Shown here piece after piece: positions 16,245 to 25,663 of a DNA stretch of 64,000 nucleotides. Made by a program: the position numbers and the translations under genes. This stretch comes from Xanthomonas arboricola pv. populi (GTDB taxonomy: Bacteria > Pseudomonadota > Gammaproteobacteria > Xanthomonadales > Xanthomonadaceae), in the NCBI RefSeq assembly GCF_002939945.1, contig NZ_MDEB01000006.1, positions 186,001-250,000 on the forward strand, read 5' to 3'. Each line of letters starts with the position of its first letter. Within the stretch, counting starts at the first letter, position 1. A model generated the notes under the pieces. It was not told where the DNA came from, did no database searches, and saw only the letters and a list, made by a program, of their open reading frames with translations.

Positions 16245-17432
16245 ATGCAACGCCGTCAATTTCTGCTTGCCTCTGCAGCGGCCGCAAGTCTGCCCTGGAG
16301 CGGTCGCTTGTTTGCCGCTCCGCGCGACAGTGCGCGCATGCTGGTGGTGTTTCTGCGTGGCGGCTACGACAGCAACAATCTGCTGGTGCCGCATGCCAGC
16401 GATTTTTATTATCAGGCGCGTCCGACTCTGGCGATTGCACGGCCGGATGCGGCCAATCCGAACAGTGCCGTTGCGTTGGATACGCAATGGGGCCTCAACC
16501 CGGTAATGCGCGATGCGCTGCTGCCGCTATGGCAACGCCGGCAGCTGGCGTTCGTACCGTTTGCCGGTACCGACGATCTGTCGCGCAGTCACTTCGAAAC
16601 CCAGGACGATATCGAATCCGGGCAGGCCGGCCGGCAGCGCCGCGATTATCGTTCCGGCTTCATGGCGCGCCTGTCGGGTGTGCTCAGCGGGGTGCCGGCG
16701 ATTGCCTTCACCGATTCCTTGCCGCTGACCTTTCAGGGCGGCGGCGACTTGCCCAATGTGTCGTTGCGGGGCATCGGCAAGGGCGGTCTGGATGCGCGTC
16801 AGGCGCAGATCCTGTCGCAGATGTACGAGGCAACGCCGCTGGCGGCGGCCGCGCGCGAGGGGCTGGCACTGCGTCAGCAGGTCACCACGCAGCTACGCGA
16901 AGAGATGGAGCAGGCCGGTCGCGGCGCCGCCAGTGCGCGCACCTTCGCCGACGAAACCCGGCGCATGGCGAGCCTGATGCGCGAGCGTTATCGGTTGGGA
17001 TTTGTCGATGTCGGCGGCTGGGACACGCACGCCAATCAGGGCAGTGTCGAAGGTGGCCTGGCGAACAATCTGCGTAACCTGGGCGAAGGACTGGCGGCGT
17101 ACGCCGACGCCCTGGGGCCGGCATGGAAGGACACCGTGGTGGTGGTGCTGTCCGAGTTCGGCCGCACCTTCCGCGAGAATGGCAGCAAGGGCACCGATCA
17201 CGGGCACGGCACCACCTACTGGGTGCTGGGCGGCAGCGTGCGCGGCGGCCGGATCGCGGGCGAGCAGGTCGCCGTTGCGCAGGCGCAGCTGCTGCAGAAC
17301 CGCGATTATCCGGTGCTCACCAATTACCGCAGCCTGTTCGGCGGTGTACTGAGTCGGTTGTGGGGATTGTCGCCTGCGCAGCTGGAACGTGTGTTTCCCG
17401 GGGCCAGGCCGCGCGATCTCGGGCTGGTCTGA
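16245..17432 (+). CDS. DUF1501 family protein with twin-arginine-like signal
   Basis: A 395-residue protein of the sulfatase-like alkaline phosphatase superfamily. The N-terminus MQRRQFLLASAAAASLPW resembles a Tat signal. Domain marks are LVVFLRGGYDSNNLLVPH, the central FVDVGGWDTHANQ, VVVVLSEFGRTFRENGSKGTDHGHG and the closing NYRSLFGGVLSRLW. These Asp and His residues suit a metal site. The start follows GGGAG. It pairs with the DUF1800 gene just upstream, and the product probably acts in the periplasm. The substrate is unknown. Confidence 0.88.
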   Translation: MQRRQFLLASAAAASLPWSGRLFAAPRDSARMLVVFLRGGYDSNNLLVPHASDFYYQARPTLAIARPDAANPNSAVALDTQWGLNPVMRDALLPLWQRRQLAFVPFAGTDDLSRSHFETQDDIESGQAGRQRRDYRSGFMARLSGVLSGVPAIAFTDSLPLTFQGGGDLPNVSLRGIGKGGLDARQAQILSQMYEATPLAAAAREGLALRQQVTTQLREEMEQAGRGAASARTFADETRRMASLMRERYRLGFVDVGGWDTHANQGSVEGGLANNLRNLGEGLAAYADALGPAWKDTVVVVLSEFGRTFRENGSKGTDHGHGTTYWVLGGSVRGGRIAGEQVAVAQAQLLQNRDYPVLTNYRSLFGGVLSRLWGLSPAQLERVFPGARPRDLGLV

Positions 17433-17590
17433 GTGCGTGGCAATGCGCTGGCGATCCTGGTCCGTCTCGCGTGCCGTCGTGCGTGGCATCGCGCATTGTT
17501 GCGGTCAGTCGGTTGGAACGCATGCGGTCGACGCACGCGTCAGCGTTGCATGACGACACTCGCAACTCATGCAGGCATGTCACCACACCG

Positions 17591-18346
17591 TCAACGCTGT
17601 GCTGAAGACGCAAACGGCGAAGGGCCATAAAAACGCGTCAGCTGCGCAGCGACATCCGGCATGACGCGCGCCAGCAGCTGCGGTGCGGAGAAGTGGTACT
17701 CGCTCACGACCGCGAAGAATTCCTCCGGTGCCTCGGCGGCATACGGGTCGATCTCGGTGTCTTCGCCGGCATCGACGCGTTGGCAGAACGCATCGAATGC
17801 GCGCTGAAAATCGCGTGCCCAGGCGCGCTGCGCATCGCGCGGCAGCGGCGGGGTGCCGTCGAGCACGCCATCCAGTGCATCGAGCTTGTGCGCCATCTCA
17901 TGCACGATCACGTTGAAGCCGGCCTGCGGGTCGTCCAGGTCGGCCTGCACGTCGGCCCAGCTGACGATCAGCGGGCCTTGCTCCCAGGCCTCGCCGATCA
18001 GGGCGTCGTCCCAGGCGTGCATCACCCCGGCCGCATCCATGTGCGTGCGCTGCACGCGGAACGCATCCGGGTAGACGATCAGCTGCGACCAGCCACGCCA
18101 GCCGGTCGCGCCGATGTTCAGCAGCGGCAGGCAGCAGGTGGCAGCCAGCAGGACGCAATCGTGCGGTTGCAGCTGCAGCCCGTCGACCGGAGAAATGGTT
18201 TTTTGCTGCAGGAACTGCGCGGTCAAGGCACGCAGACGTTGCTGGCGGGGCGGGTCGAGCGCAGCGATCCAGCCGCAGCGGCGGAAAACCGGCAGCCATA
18301 ACGCATCGGGAATGTCGAGCGGCGGCCGGCGCAGCCGGCGCAACAA
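17591..18346 (-). CDS. mtfA: Zinc-dependent peptidase of the MtfA family
   Basis: A 251-residue cytosolic metallopeptidase. The HExxH zinc site is HEMAH in NVIVHEMAHKLDALDG (about residues 148-163), and a Glu further down, in EEFFAVVSEYHF, provides the third ligand. In Escherichia coli MtfA binds the glucose-PTS regulator Mlc and has peptidase activity. Length and motif order fit the family. The start lies eight bases after the stop of a small upstream gene on the same strand, so the two probably form an operon. Confidence 0.9.
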   Translation of the reverse strand: MLRRLRRPPLDIPDALWLPVFRRCGWIAALDPPRQQRLRALTAQFLQQKTISPVDGLQLQPHDCVLLAATCCLPLLNIGATGWRGWSQLIVYPDAFRVQRTHMDAAGVMHAWDDALIGEAWEQGPLIVSWADVQADLDDPQAGFNVIVHEMAHKLDALDGVLDGTPPLPRDAQRAWARDFQRAFDAFCQRVDAGEDTEIDPYAAEAPEEFFAVVSEYHFSAPQLLARVMPDVAAQLTRFYGPSPFASSAQR

Positions 18347-18354
18347 CCACTGGA

Positions 18355-18630
18355 TCAGCGGAACATGCCCGGCAGGAAGCTATGCCAGCGCGGCATCGTG
18401 CGCATGCGTGGGAACAGTCCGTCGCCCTCGCTGCCACCGCCGCCTGTGGCCGGTGCCGGCTTGTGTGCGGGAGCGCGTGCCGGGGCTGCCGAATCGCCGT
18501 TGGGGGTTCTGCCGCGTGCCGCCGAGTTGCTGCTGACGCAGCTCTCATGATCGCCATCGGCCAGCTGGTCCGATGCCAGCGCGGCAAGCGGAGCCAACAA
18601 CAGGAGCAGGCAAACCGTGATTCGGCGCAT
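18355..18630 (-). CDS. Small secreted protein upstream of mtfA
   Basis: A 91-residue protein with a clear signal peptide (MRRITVCLLLLLAPLAALA). The remainder is low complexity, rich in Ala, Pro and Gly (APARAPAHKPAPATGGGGSEG), and ends in a short Arg/Trp/Phe-rich tail. I do not recognise a family. The M of MRRITV is preferred over an upstream ATG at 18669 because it gives a normal signal peptide. The gene is eight bases upstream of mtfA and likely shares its transcript. Confidence 0.6.
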   Translation of the reverse strand: MRRITVCLLLLLAPLAALASDQLADGDHESCVSSNSAARGRTPNGDSAAPARAPAHKPAPATGGGGSEGDGLFPRMRTMPRWHSFLPGMFR

Positions 18631-18758
18631 CGTCCACATCCAGGGCAAGCGGCGTGAGTCGCCGATCATAACGTGCTTTTCACTCCCTCACGCAAGCCAG
18701 GCTGGGCGGGTGCGGGCGCTTGGCGCATACTTTCACGGATCGATTTGGGGACCTTGCC

Positions 18759-19724
18759 GTGGATGACCGCGCCTTGCTGGCCAAACTTGCGAGTGGCCGG
18801 CTATCCGGCGATGCGCTGGCGCGCGATGCCGGGCTGACCCGTGCGGCGGTGTGGAAGCGCATCCAGAATCTGCGCGCGGCCGGGGTCGAGATCGAAGGGC
18901 GGGCCGGGGACGGCTACCGCCTGGCAGCGCCGCTGGACCTGCTGGACGACGCGCGCATTCGTGCGGCGATGTCGGCCGATGCGCTGGCAGGCCTGGCTGC
19001 CCTGGAGGTCGCCTGGACGCTGGAATCCACCAATACCAGCTTGCTGGCGCGCCCGGCGCCGGAGCAGGGCGTGGCGGTACTGCTGGCCGAGCGGCAGACC
19101 GGCGGGCGCGGCCGGCGTGGGCGTCAATGGACCTCGCCACTGGGGGCGCACATCTATCTGTCGGCCTCGCGCCGTTTCAGCGGCGGGCTGGGCCAGTTGG
19201 CCGGGCTGAGCCTGGCCGTGGGTGTGGCGGTGGCCGAGGCCTTGCGTGATTGCGGCTTTGCCGATGTCGGACTGAAGTGGCCCAACGACCTGCTGGCGCG
19301 CGAGCGCAAGCTGGGCGGCCTGCTGATCGAAGGCGGCGGCGAAATGGCCGGCAATGCGCGTGCGGTGATCGGGCTGGGTTTGAACGTGCATATGCCGGCT
19401 GCGGCCGCTGCTGCGATCGACCAACCGTGGGTGGATCTGGATACGCTGGCCGGCCACACGGTGTCGCGCGATACCGTGGTGGCTGCGGTGTTGTCCGCGC
19501 TGCTGCCGGCGCTGGCGCTGTTCGAGGCCCAGGGCCTGGCCCCGTTCTTGAGCCGCTATGCGGCCTTGGACGTGTTGAGCGGCCGCGCGGTGCAGGTTGA
19601 AGAGGCCGGCACCCGGCATCGTGGCGTTGCGCTTGGCCTGGCGGCCGACGGTGCGTTGCGGGTGCAACTGGGCGAGACGGTGCGGCTGTTCCACTCCGGA
19701 GAAGTGAGCGTGAGACCTGCATGA
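18759..19724 (+). CDS. birA: Bifunctional biotin-protein ligase and biotin operon repressor BirA
   Basis: A 321-residue enzyme that attaches biotin to carboxylase carrier proteins. An N-terminal winged-helix domain (about 1-60, LTRAAVWKRIQNLRAAGVEI) suggests that it also represses biotin genes. The catalytic domain has the adenylate-binding loop RGRRGRQW, then LKWPNDLLARERKLGGLLIEG and the GLGLNVHM motif. The C-terminal SH3-like domain ends in FHSGEVSV. GTG at 18759, seven bases after GGGGA, gives the family length of about 320; a TTG at 18720 would add 13 residues. The stop overlaps the coaX start. Confidence 0.93.
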   Translation: MDDRALLAKLASGRLSGDALARDAGLTRAAVWKRIQNLRAAGVEIEGRAGDGYRLAAPLDLLDDARIRAAMSADALAGLAALEVAWTLESTNTSLLARPAPEQGVAVLLAERQTGGRGRRGRQWTSPLGAHIYLSASRRFSGGLGQLAGLSLAVGVAVAEALRDCGFADVGLKWPNDLLARERKLGGLLIEGGGEMAGNARAVIGLGLNVHMPAAAAAAIDQPWVDLDTLAGHTVSRDTVVAAVLSALLPALALFEAQGLAPFLSRYAALDVLSGRAVQVEEAGTRHRGVALGLAADGALRVQLGETVRLFHSGEVSVRPA

Positions 19725-20449
19725 GCGAGTGGTTGTTCGACCTGGGGAATTCCCGGTTCAAGTACGCGCCGCTGCATGGCGACCGCGCCGGCGACGTGCA
19801 GGCCTGGCCGCACGGCGCCGAGGCGATGGATGCGGCCGCATTGTCGGCGTTGCCCACCGGGCGCATCGCGCACGTGGCCAGCGTGGCTGCGCCGGCGTTG
19901 ACGCAGCGCATGCTCGGCTGCCTGCGCGAGCGCTTCGAACAGGTGCGCATCGTACGGACCACGGCCGAATGCGCCGGCATCCGCATCGCCTACGCAGACC
20001 CGAGCCGCTTCGGGGTGGATCGCTTCCTGGCGCTGCTGGGCGCACGCGGCGACGCACCGGTGCTGGTGGCCGGCGTGGGTACCGCATTGACCATCGATGT
20101 GCTGGGCGCCGATGGGCGGCACCACGGCGGACGGATCGCCGCCTCGCCGACCACCATGCGCGAAGCGCTGCATGCGCGCGCGGTGCAGTTGCCGGCCAGT
20201 GGCGGGACCTATGTCGAGCTGGCCGACGACACCGACGACGCGCTGGCCTCCGGTTGCGATGGCGCCGCGGTGGCGCTGATCGAGCGCAGCCTGCAGCACG
20301 CGCAGCGCAGTCTGGGCATGCCGGTGCGGCTGCTGGTGCACGGGGGCGGCGCGCCGCCGCTGCTGCCGTTGTTGCCCGATGCCAGCTTCCGCGCCGCGCT
20401 GGTGCTGGATGGGCTGGCGACCTGGGCGAGGTCTGCGTTGGCGCCTTGA
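19721..20449 (+). CDS. coaX: Type III pantothenate kinase CoaX
   Basis: A 242-residue kinase for the first step of coenzyme A synthesis (pantothenate to 4'-phosphopantothenate). It has the ASKHA-fold phosphate-1 motif FDLGNSRFKY, the FGVDRFLALLGA motif, the TALTIDVL strand with the catalytic Asp, HHGGRIAASPTTMREAL and the C-terminal VHGGGAPPLL. The start overlaps the birA stop by four bases. This birA-coaX pairing is common in proteobacteria. Confidence 0.94.
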   Translation: MSEWLFDLGNSRFKYAPLHGDRAGDVQAWPHGAEAMDAAALSALPTGRIAHVASVAAPALTQRMLGCLRERFEQVRIVRTTAECAGIRIAYADPSRFGVDRFLALLGARGDAPVLVAGVGTALTIDVLGADGRHHGGRIAASPTTMREALHARAVQLPASGGTYVELADDTDDALASGCDGAAVALIERSLQHAQRSLGMPVRLLVHGGGAPPLLPLLPDASFRAALVLDGLATWARSALAP

Positions 20450-20602
20450 ACGGCGAGCCACGCGATCGCATGGCCACGCGGCGGGCGCGGCAGGGAGACG
20501 GAATCGGTCGGCAGCGCTCGTACACTGCGCCCACTGCCTGGCGTTGGCACGGAGTCGACGAACGCTCGCCCGTTGTGACTGACCCCTTTTAGAATCCATT
20601 GC

Positions 20603-21481
20603 ATGTATGTACGCGCACTCATCGTTGTCCTGATCGTCCTCAATGCCGGTGTGGCGTTGTGGTGGGCGTTGCAGCCGGCACCGGCAGCGGTGGCTGCACC
20701 GCCGCAGCCGGCCGGTGTGGCGCGGCTGGAAGTGCTGCCGAGCACTGCGGAAGCAGCGGCGCCCGCGGTGTCAGGCGAGGCAGGCACGGCCGCGGCCGCT
20801 CCGGGTGCCGCGCCGACCGCACCATCGGAGGCCCCGGTCGCGCCTGAGACATCGACGACACCAGCGGCAGCGTCTTCTTCGACTGCTGCGGCCGCCACGA
20901 AGGGGGCCGCCACGTCGCAATCATCGGCACAGGTTCCATCGCCGGCCAAGGTTGCTCCGGCACTGGCCGACGTTGCAGCGGCAGCGGCGATCAAGCCATC
21001 GCCAGCGGTGCCCGCTCCCGCCGCTGCACCGGAGCGCTGCGCCAGCCTGGGGCCGTATCCTGCACGCGCCGATGCCGATGCGGCGCTGGCGCGCCTGCGT
21101 GGTCAGGCCACGCGCACCAGCGTGCGCGAGGACAAGGACGCCGGGGTCAGTACGTTCCGGGTGATGCTGCCCAACGTCGGCGATCATGCAGCGGCGCAGG
21201 CGGTGGTCAAGCGCATTGCCGCCGCCGGCATGGGCGACTATTACCTGATCGCCCAGGGCGAGGACAACACCATCGCGCTGGGGCAGTACCAGAGTCGCGA
21301 GCGTGCCGAGCGACGTCAGGCCAGCCTGGTCGGCGCGGGGTTTCCGGCGCAGTTGCTGCCCAGCGGCACCGGGCAATCGCGCTGGTGGATCGATGTGCGC
21401 AGCACGGCCGCGATCGGTGCATTGCAGGACACCGCAGGTGCAACGCGTCAGCGGTCGCTAGATTGCGCCGCGCTGCGCTAG
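20603..21481 (+). CDS. SPOR domain protein with membrane anchor
   Basis: A 292-residue protein. One N-terminal membrane helix (YVRALIVVLIVLNAGVALWWAL) is followed by a long Ala/Pro/Thr/Ser-rich periplasmic linker (about 27-145) and a C-terminal SPOR-like domain (about 148-270, beginning ERCASLGPYPARADAD). SPOR domains bind denuded septal peptidoglycan, so a role at the division site is likely. It follows coaX by about 150 bases and ends just before the tRNA-Thr gene. The linker's strong codon bias produces long false open frames on other strands. Confidence 0.82.
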   Translation: MYVRALIVVLIVLNAGVALWWALQPAPAAVAAPPQPAGVARLEVLPSTAEAAAPAVSGEAGTAAAAPGAAPTAPSEAPVAPETSTTPAAASSSTAAAATKGAATSQSSAQVPSPAKVAPALADVAAAAAIKPSPAVPAPAAAPERCASLGPYPARADADAALARLRGQATRTSVREDKDAGVSTFRVMLPNVGDHAAAQAVVKRIAAAGMGDYYLIAQGEDNTIALGQYQSRERAERRQASLVGAGFPAQLLPSGTGQSRWWIDVRSTAAIGALQDTAGATRQRSLDCAALR

Positions 21482-21513
21482 AATGCGCACCGGCGTGCAA
21501 CGCGCCTGCCTTT

Positions 21514-21589
21514 GCCGGCATAGCTCAGTTGGTAGAGCAACCGCCTTGTAAGCGGTAGGTCCCCAGTTCGAATCCGGGTGCCGGCACCA
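21514..21589 (+). tRNA. tRNA-Thr (anticodon TGT)
   Basis: A 76-base cloverleaf with the CCA end encoded. The acceptor arms GCCGGCA and TGCCGGC pair fully, the D-arm is TAGCTCAGTTGGTAGAGCA, the anticodon arm is CCGCCTTGTAAGCGG with TGT at its centre, and the T-arm contains GGTTCGAATCC-like GTTCGAATC. Anticodon TGT reads ACA threonine codons. The 3' end borders a segment that looks foreign, up to tmk. Confidence 0.97.
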
Positions 21590-21973
21590 TGGAGGTCTTT
21601 TCACAATCCCCGCAAAGTCCGAATCGCCCGGAAACGTCCATGCAGCAAAGGTTTTACAGGGCTGGTGAAAAACGTGGGCGCCCGGTATCGCAACGGTTTG
21701 TCACTACTCACTCCCCAAAAATTCCCCATGCGATGCGGCCATGGCCAGCCGCAGCTACTCGAATAGGCGAGGGCAGTGCTTGGGCCGGGGCCTACCTCGA
21801 TCTGTCTGAGAAGGTTCTTAGCAAGGCTGCTGCAGGCGACGCGTTGACGCCTGGCGGACTGCTCGGAGAGCCATTGCAAGTGCAGTCTGCGCAATGACAC
21901 CGAGCAGTCAGTGCTGTGCTGACTGCCCGGTGCTGTGGGTGGTAGAGGTTAGAGACTTACCGCGCTCTACTTC
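21590..21973. other. Sequence after tRNA-Thr without a supported gene
   Basis: About 380 bases. A frame at 21589-21897 (102 codons) is open, but it starts at the tRNA CCA end and has no ribosome-binding site or recognisable motif. The base composition becomes more mixed than in the flanking core genes. It may be remnant sequence of an element once inserted at the tRNA, but no integrase or duplicated tRNA end is visible. Confidence 0.4.
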
Positions 21974-22858
21974 CTATTGCCTATAGACCGTGCAGACGCG
22001 CGCCTCACCTGCGCTGACGCAAGCTATGCGAGTAACTCCCCCGGCACCGATGTTGTTCATGCTTGCGCCCAACGCGCCCATGTAGCCAGCCATGCCTTCT
22101 AAATTATCTCCACCTGCACTGGTCCACTCACCTTGAACCTGATTGATGTTGTCAGGAATTAGCTGGCCACCAGGAGTTCTGGCACTGCCGTTGATGTATT
22201 CGCCGTTTGTTGCATCCAGGGAGATTTTAAAATCAATTGTGCTGCCGTCGGCCATGACAAGACGAAAGGTCACACCCGCTTGCTGCTTAAGCCCCAGCGG
22301 TGAAGCAGCGACTGCGAGCAAGTCGGCCAAGGCGGTGGCTAGGTTAGTTCCGACTACCGTGCTATAGACGCCATTGCTCGCTACGGCAGACGCGAGCATT
22401 GAACGCAAGTTGAAGTCGCCCAGAACATCGATAGCAGTTTTGGACTGTGCGGATGGAACATTCACGATTCCAACTGGCACATTGATGATTGGCTTGAGCG
22501 TATAACCGCCAGACACGAAGACGCGGTGTGCCCGGTCGAGTTCAGTTACCGCTTGCGGGCTCGTCGCAACTCGCACCGGAGGCTGTGCTGCGGTACGCGT
22601 CGCGAGTGGCTTTTTTGGGTCAACGCGCCAAGGATCAGTCCCAGTGTCCTGCTTGGGAACCTGCCACGTCTGAATTGTGTTGTCGAAAAGGTTATAGACG
22701 TTGTGTGTACCTTGTCCCTGGACAAGAGCTTGTTCTCGGAACTCAAGATCTGACGCACAGGTGTCGCATCGAATATTGGCGGCATTAGCGTTTGGTGGCA
22801 TTGAATACAAACCGCCCACAACTAAAGCCAAGCCTAGGAACTGCTTTAGCACTTGCAC
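21974..22858 (-). CDS. Secreted protein of unknown function on a likely acquired segment
   Basis: A 294-residue protein with a signal peptide (about 1-26, ending NANA). The mature part starts with a CxxC pair (NIRCDTCASDLEF), followed by a region rich in Val, Thr and Asn. Near the C-terminus are EGMAGYMGALGASMNN and two Cys (IACVSAGEARVCTVYRQ). I do not recognise the family. The gene uses many A/T-ending codons, unlike its GC-rich neighbours, and lies between a tRNA and an insertion element, which suggests transfer. The upstream region to 22920 is AT-rich and would hold its promoter. Confidence 0.7.
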   Translation of the reverse strand: MQVLKQFLGLALVVGGLYSMPPNANAANIRCDTCASDLEFREQALVQGQGTHNVYNLFDNTIQTWQVPKQDTGTDPWRVDPKKPLATRTAAQPPVRVATSPQAVTELDRAHRVFVSGGYTLKPIINVPVGIVNVPSAQSKTAIDVLGDFNLRSMLASAVASNGVYSTVVGTNLATALADLLAVAASPLGLKQQAGVTFRLVMADGSTIDFKISLDATNGEYINGSARTPGGQLIPDNINQVQGEWTSAGGDNLEGMAGYMGALGASMNNIGAGGVTRIACVSAGEARVCTVYRQ

Positions 22859-23014
22859 TCTCCATGTTGGTAGGAGCGTGCAATATCTCCATTAAAATTT
22901 GTTGGAATTCGCTTCAGGTCACACTTTTATAATGGTTAGGGCTATTCCTACGCCGACTTGCGGGTCTGTCTGACTACAGACAACGATCAAGGCGAATCTA
23001 TCGTCGGTCGGACA

Positions 23015-24238
23015 TCCCCCAATTTTGAGTGGCGTCCCAGTTTGGAGTCCAATTCCCTACCCGAAGGAGATTGGACGTGAAGAAACGTTTTACTGACGAG
23101 CAGGTCATCGGCTTTCTGCGTGAGGCCGAAAGCGGCGTGGCGATCAAAGACCTATGTCGGCGCCATGGCTTCAGTGAGGCCTCGTACTACCTATGGCGCA
23201 GCAAATTCGGCGGGATGAGCGTGCCCGATGCCAAGCGGCTCAAGGAGCTGGAGTCCGAGAACGCGCGGCTGAAGAAGTTGCTGGCCAAGCAGCTGTTCGA
23301 AAAACGACCTGATCAAGGATGCGCTGCGAAAAAAGTGGTGAGCGCACCGGCGCGTCGTGCGCTGATGCGCGAGTGGATTGGGTGCGGTGCCAGCGAGCGC
23401 CGGGCCTTGGCGGCGATCGGGATGAGTGCCAGCGCGCTGCGCTATTGCCCGCGCGAAGATCGCAACGTTGAGCTGCGCGAGCGCATTGTTGCGTTGGCGC
23501 ATCGCCATCGCCATCGCCGTTATGGCGTGGGCATGATCTATCTCAAACTGCGACAGGAAGGACGCCTCGTGAACTACAAGCGGTTGGAGCGGCTGTACCG
23601 CGAGCAGCAGTTGCAGGTCCGGCGCCGCAAGCGCAAAAAGGTGTCGGTGGGCGAGTGTCAGCCGCTGTTGCGGCCGGCGCAGGCCAACCAGGTGTGGTCG
23701 ATTGACTTCGTGTTCGACCGCACCGCGGACGGTCGGGTGATCAAGTGTCTGGTCATCGTGGACGACGCCACGCACGAAGCGGTCGCCATCGACTTGGAGC
23801 GCGCGATCTCCTGGCAGGGGGTGACGCGCGTGCTGGATCGGCTCGCGCACAGTCGCGGTTTGCCGCAGGTGATCCGAACCGAGCGCGAAGCCTGCCCTTG
23901 GGGCACAACGGCAAGGAGTTTTGCGGCAAGGCTGATGGTCGCCTGGGCGCATGCCCGTGGTGTGCAGCTACGTCTCATCCAGCCCGGCAAGCCAAACCAG
24001 AACGCCTACGTCGAATCGTTCAACGGCCGGCTACGCGACGAATGCCTCAACGAACACTGGTTCCCCACGCTGCTGCATGCACGCACCGAGATCGAACGCT
24101 GGCGACGCGAATACAACGAGAAGCGACCCAAAAAAGCGATCGGCGGCATGACACCGGCTGCTTATGCCCAACATTTGGCCAACACCGATATCATTACCCC
24201 CCGGACTCTAAATCCGGCCGCTACTAAGGGCGGAGGGA
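23015..24238 (+). mobile_element. IS3-family insertion element (approximate ends)
   Basis: About 1.22 kb. The ends are imperfect inverted repeats: the left end (TCCCCCAATTTTGAGTGGCG onward, from 23015) and the complement of the right end (TCCCTCCGCCCTTAGTAGCG onward, ending 24238) share about 60 percent of positions over 36 bases, including the inner GAGTCC. I see no clear target duplication next to the ends. The right end lies 17 bases from the tmk stop codon. The element carries one fused and probably inactive transposase frame, so this copy is likely dead unless another copy acts on it. Confidence 0.75.
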
Positions 24239-24279
24239 CGTCGACGTACAGCAGATCAGGCCGGGCGACCGGCCGATAG
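23077..24279 (+). pseudogene. IS3-family transposase, open frame but catalytically broken
   Basis: The frame is open for about 400 codons. It has the OrfA helix-turn-helix (FTDEQVIGFLREAESGVAIKDL, RRHGFSEASYYLWRSK) and OrfB integrase core (QVWSIDFVFD, then YVESFNGRLRDE). Two defects are visible. First, one extra A in the run at 23299-23303 shifts OrfA straight into the OrfB frame, replacing the usual programmed -1 frameshift at the later A6G run. Second, about 23 extra bases (23883-23905), with an extra T at 23933, replace the expected TDNGKEFCGKAM by TEREACPWGTTARSF, removing the second catalytic Asp of the DDE triad. The frame also runs past the element end into the tmk 3' region. The comparison is with my memory of related xanthomonad elements. 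Confidence 0.8.
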
Positions 24280-24939
24280 CAGTTCCAGTGCGGCCTTGTC
24301 GGCGTCGGCGTGGGTGGCGTCGTCGCGCAGGCGCTCGGCCAGTGCTGCAACGACGATGGCGTGGGCCTGGCGGAGCACGCTGTCCGCATCGGCGCTGGCG
24401 TCCACGACGTGCTTCCCCGGCAGCTGCAGCTGGGCAAAGATGCTGCGGCAGCGTTCCAGGTTGTCCTGGGTCTCGAAGTGATTGGGCGCATCGCCGCGGG
24501 CGCGGATACGCGCCAGGCCGGTGGGCGGGGGCAGGTCGAGCAGCAGCAGCACGTCCGGGCGCGGCGCGAAGGCGTTGCGTTCCAGTAGATCGTCCAGCGG
24601 CAGGCCTGCGGCGCCCTGGTAGGCGACCATCGAGGGGAAATAGCGGTCCAGGATCACGATGTCGCCGCGCGCCAGCGCCGGTGCGATCAGGGTGTCCACG
24701 TGCTCGTGGCGGTCGCGGATCAGCAGCTCGGCTTCTTCGTCCGCGCGGAGGCGGCCGGTGGCGGCGGACTGGCGCAGCTGGGTGCCCCAGGGGCCATTGG
24801 TTGGCTCCTTGCTGAGCACGACGCGCGCGCCGGCCGCTTCCAGCGTGGTGGCCAGGCTGCGGGCCAGGGTGGTCTTGCCGGCGCCGTCGATGCCTTCGAT
24901 CGCGATCAGCAGACCGCCGGGCTTCAGTTCGATTGTCAT
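24256..24939 (-). CDS. tmk: Thymidylate kinase
   Basis: A 227-residue kinase converting dTMP to dTDP for DNA synthesis. The P-loop is [10 protein letters not shown] (about 14-23), the DR motif is [14 protein letters not shown], and the dTMP-binding and lid region follows ([21 protein letters not shown]). The C-terminal tail is somewhat longer than in Escherichia coli. The insertion element ends 17 bases beyond the stop codon, so the coding sequence appears intact. Confidence 0.94.
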   Translation of the reverse strand: MTIELKPGGLLIAIEGIDGAGKTTLARSLATTLEAAGARVVLSKEPTNGPWGTQLRQSAATGRLRADEEAELLIRDRHEHVDTLIAPALARGDIVILDRYFPSMVAYQGAAGLPLDDLLERNAFAPRPDVLLLLDLPPPTGLARIRARGDAPNHFETQDNLERCRSIFAQLQLPGKHVVDASADADSVLRQAHAIVVAALAERLRDDATHADADKAALELLSAGRPA

Positions 24940-25456
24940 CGCGCTACTTTATCCGATCGTGGTGCTGGATCAGTACGTGGCATCGGCATGGAAGTCGCCC
25001 TGCAGCTGCCGATCCCGCCGCATCGGGTCTCCGCTGCGCATCACCGATGGCGGCGCGCTGCCATCGGTGATGCATGGGCGAGACCGCTTGACGACCGGCC
25101 TGTCAAAGACATCGCCGGGCGCGCACAACAACCGCATCACGGCCGCTGGTTGCAGGCGCGGCTGGCTGCCTGCCGCCGGCGCTATTGCTTATGCCGTATG
25201 ACCGGTATGTCCTGCGCGATGTCGGGAACGTCCCGATGTCCAGGCTTCCGGTCGCGCGCCATACTGAACAAGTCAGGCAAGGCGCTCGAATGTACGACGT
25301 TCGCGTCGCGTGTCTGGCATCAAGGAAGATGGACGCGTCGCCGCCACCCTAGAGGCGGCATCCCCCGCGTGACGCCCTATCAGGCACCGTCGTGACCGGA
25401 TTCCTTGTTTTGTCTTGTGCGCCGGCCACATCGGCATGCGCCATGCGCGTGGCCGA
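24940..25456. other. Intergenic region without a supported gene
   Basis: About 520 bases upstream of tmk. Several short frames on the plus strand are antisense or start without signals. No repeat or terminator stands out. The part next to 24940 should hold the tmk promoter. Confidence 0.4.
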
Positions 25457-25663
25457 TCAGTTGGTTGCCGAGATGTAACGATAGGACAGCAGCGACTTCA
25501 CCAGGAACGTGATCTGGGTGGCCGAGCGCGCATCCACGCGCATGACCGGGATGAGGAAGTCTTCGGCGACCAGGGCATCGCGGAACGGCGGCAGCAAAAA
25601 GTCCTGCATGTTGTCGGTCATGGTGATGCCCACCGCCAGACTTGCCGCGCCTGCCGTCCGCAC
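25457..25663 (-). CDS. Short protein or 5'-truncated gene, unknown function
   Basis: The frame reads GITMTDNMQDFLLPPFRDAL, then LIPVMRVDARSATQITF and ends LLSYRYISATN, with codon use typical of native genes. The same frame stays open upstream to about 25800 but has no ATG before MTDN at about 25621; the given start is a GTG. Either this is a small protein of 54 to 68 residues or it is the 3' end of a gene whose start was lost. I do not recognise a family. It is divergent from the arginase gene. Confidence 0.35.
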   Translation of the reverse strand: MRTAGAASLAVGITMTDNMQDFLLPPFRDALVAEDFLIPVMRVDARSATQITFLVKSLLSYRYISATN

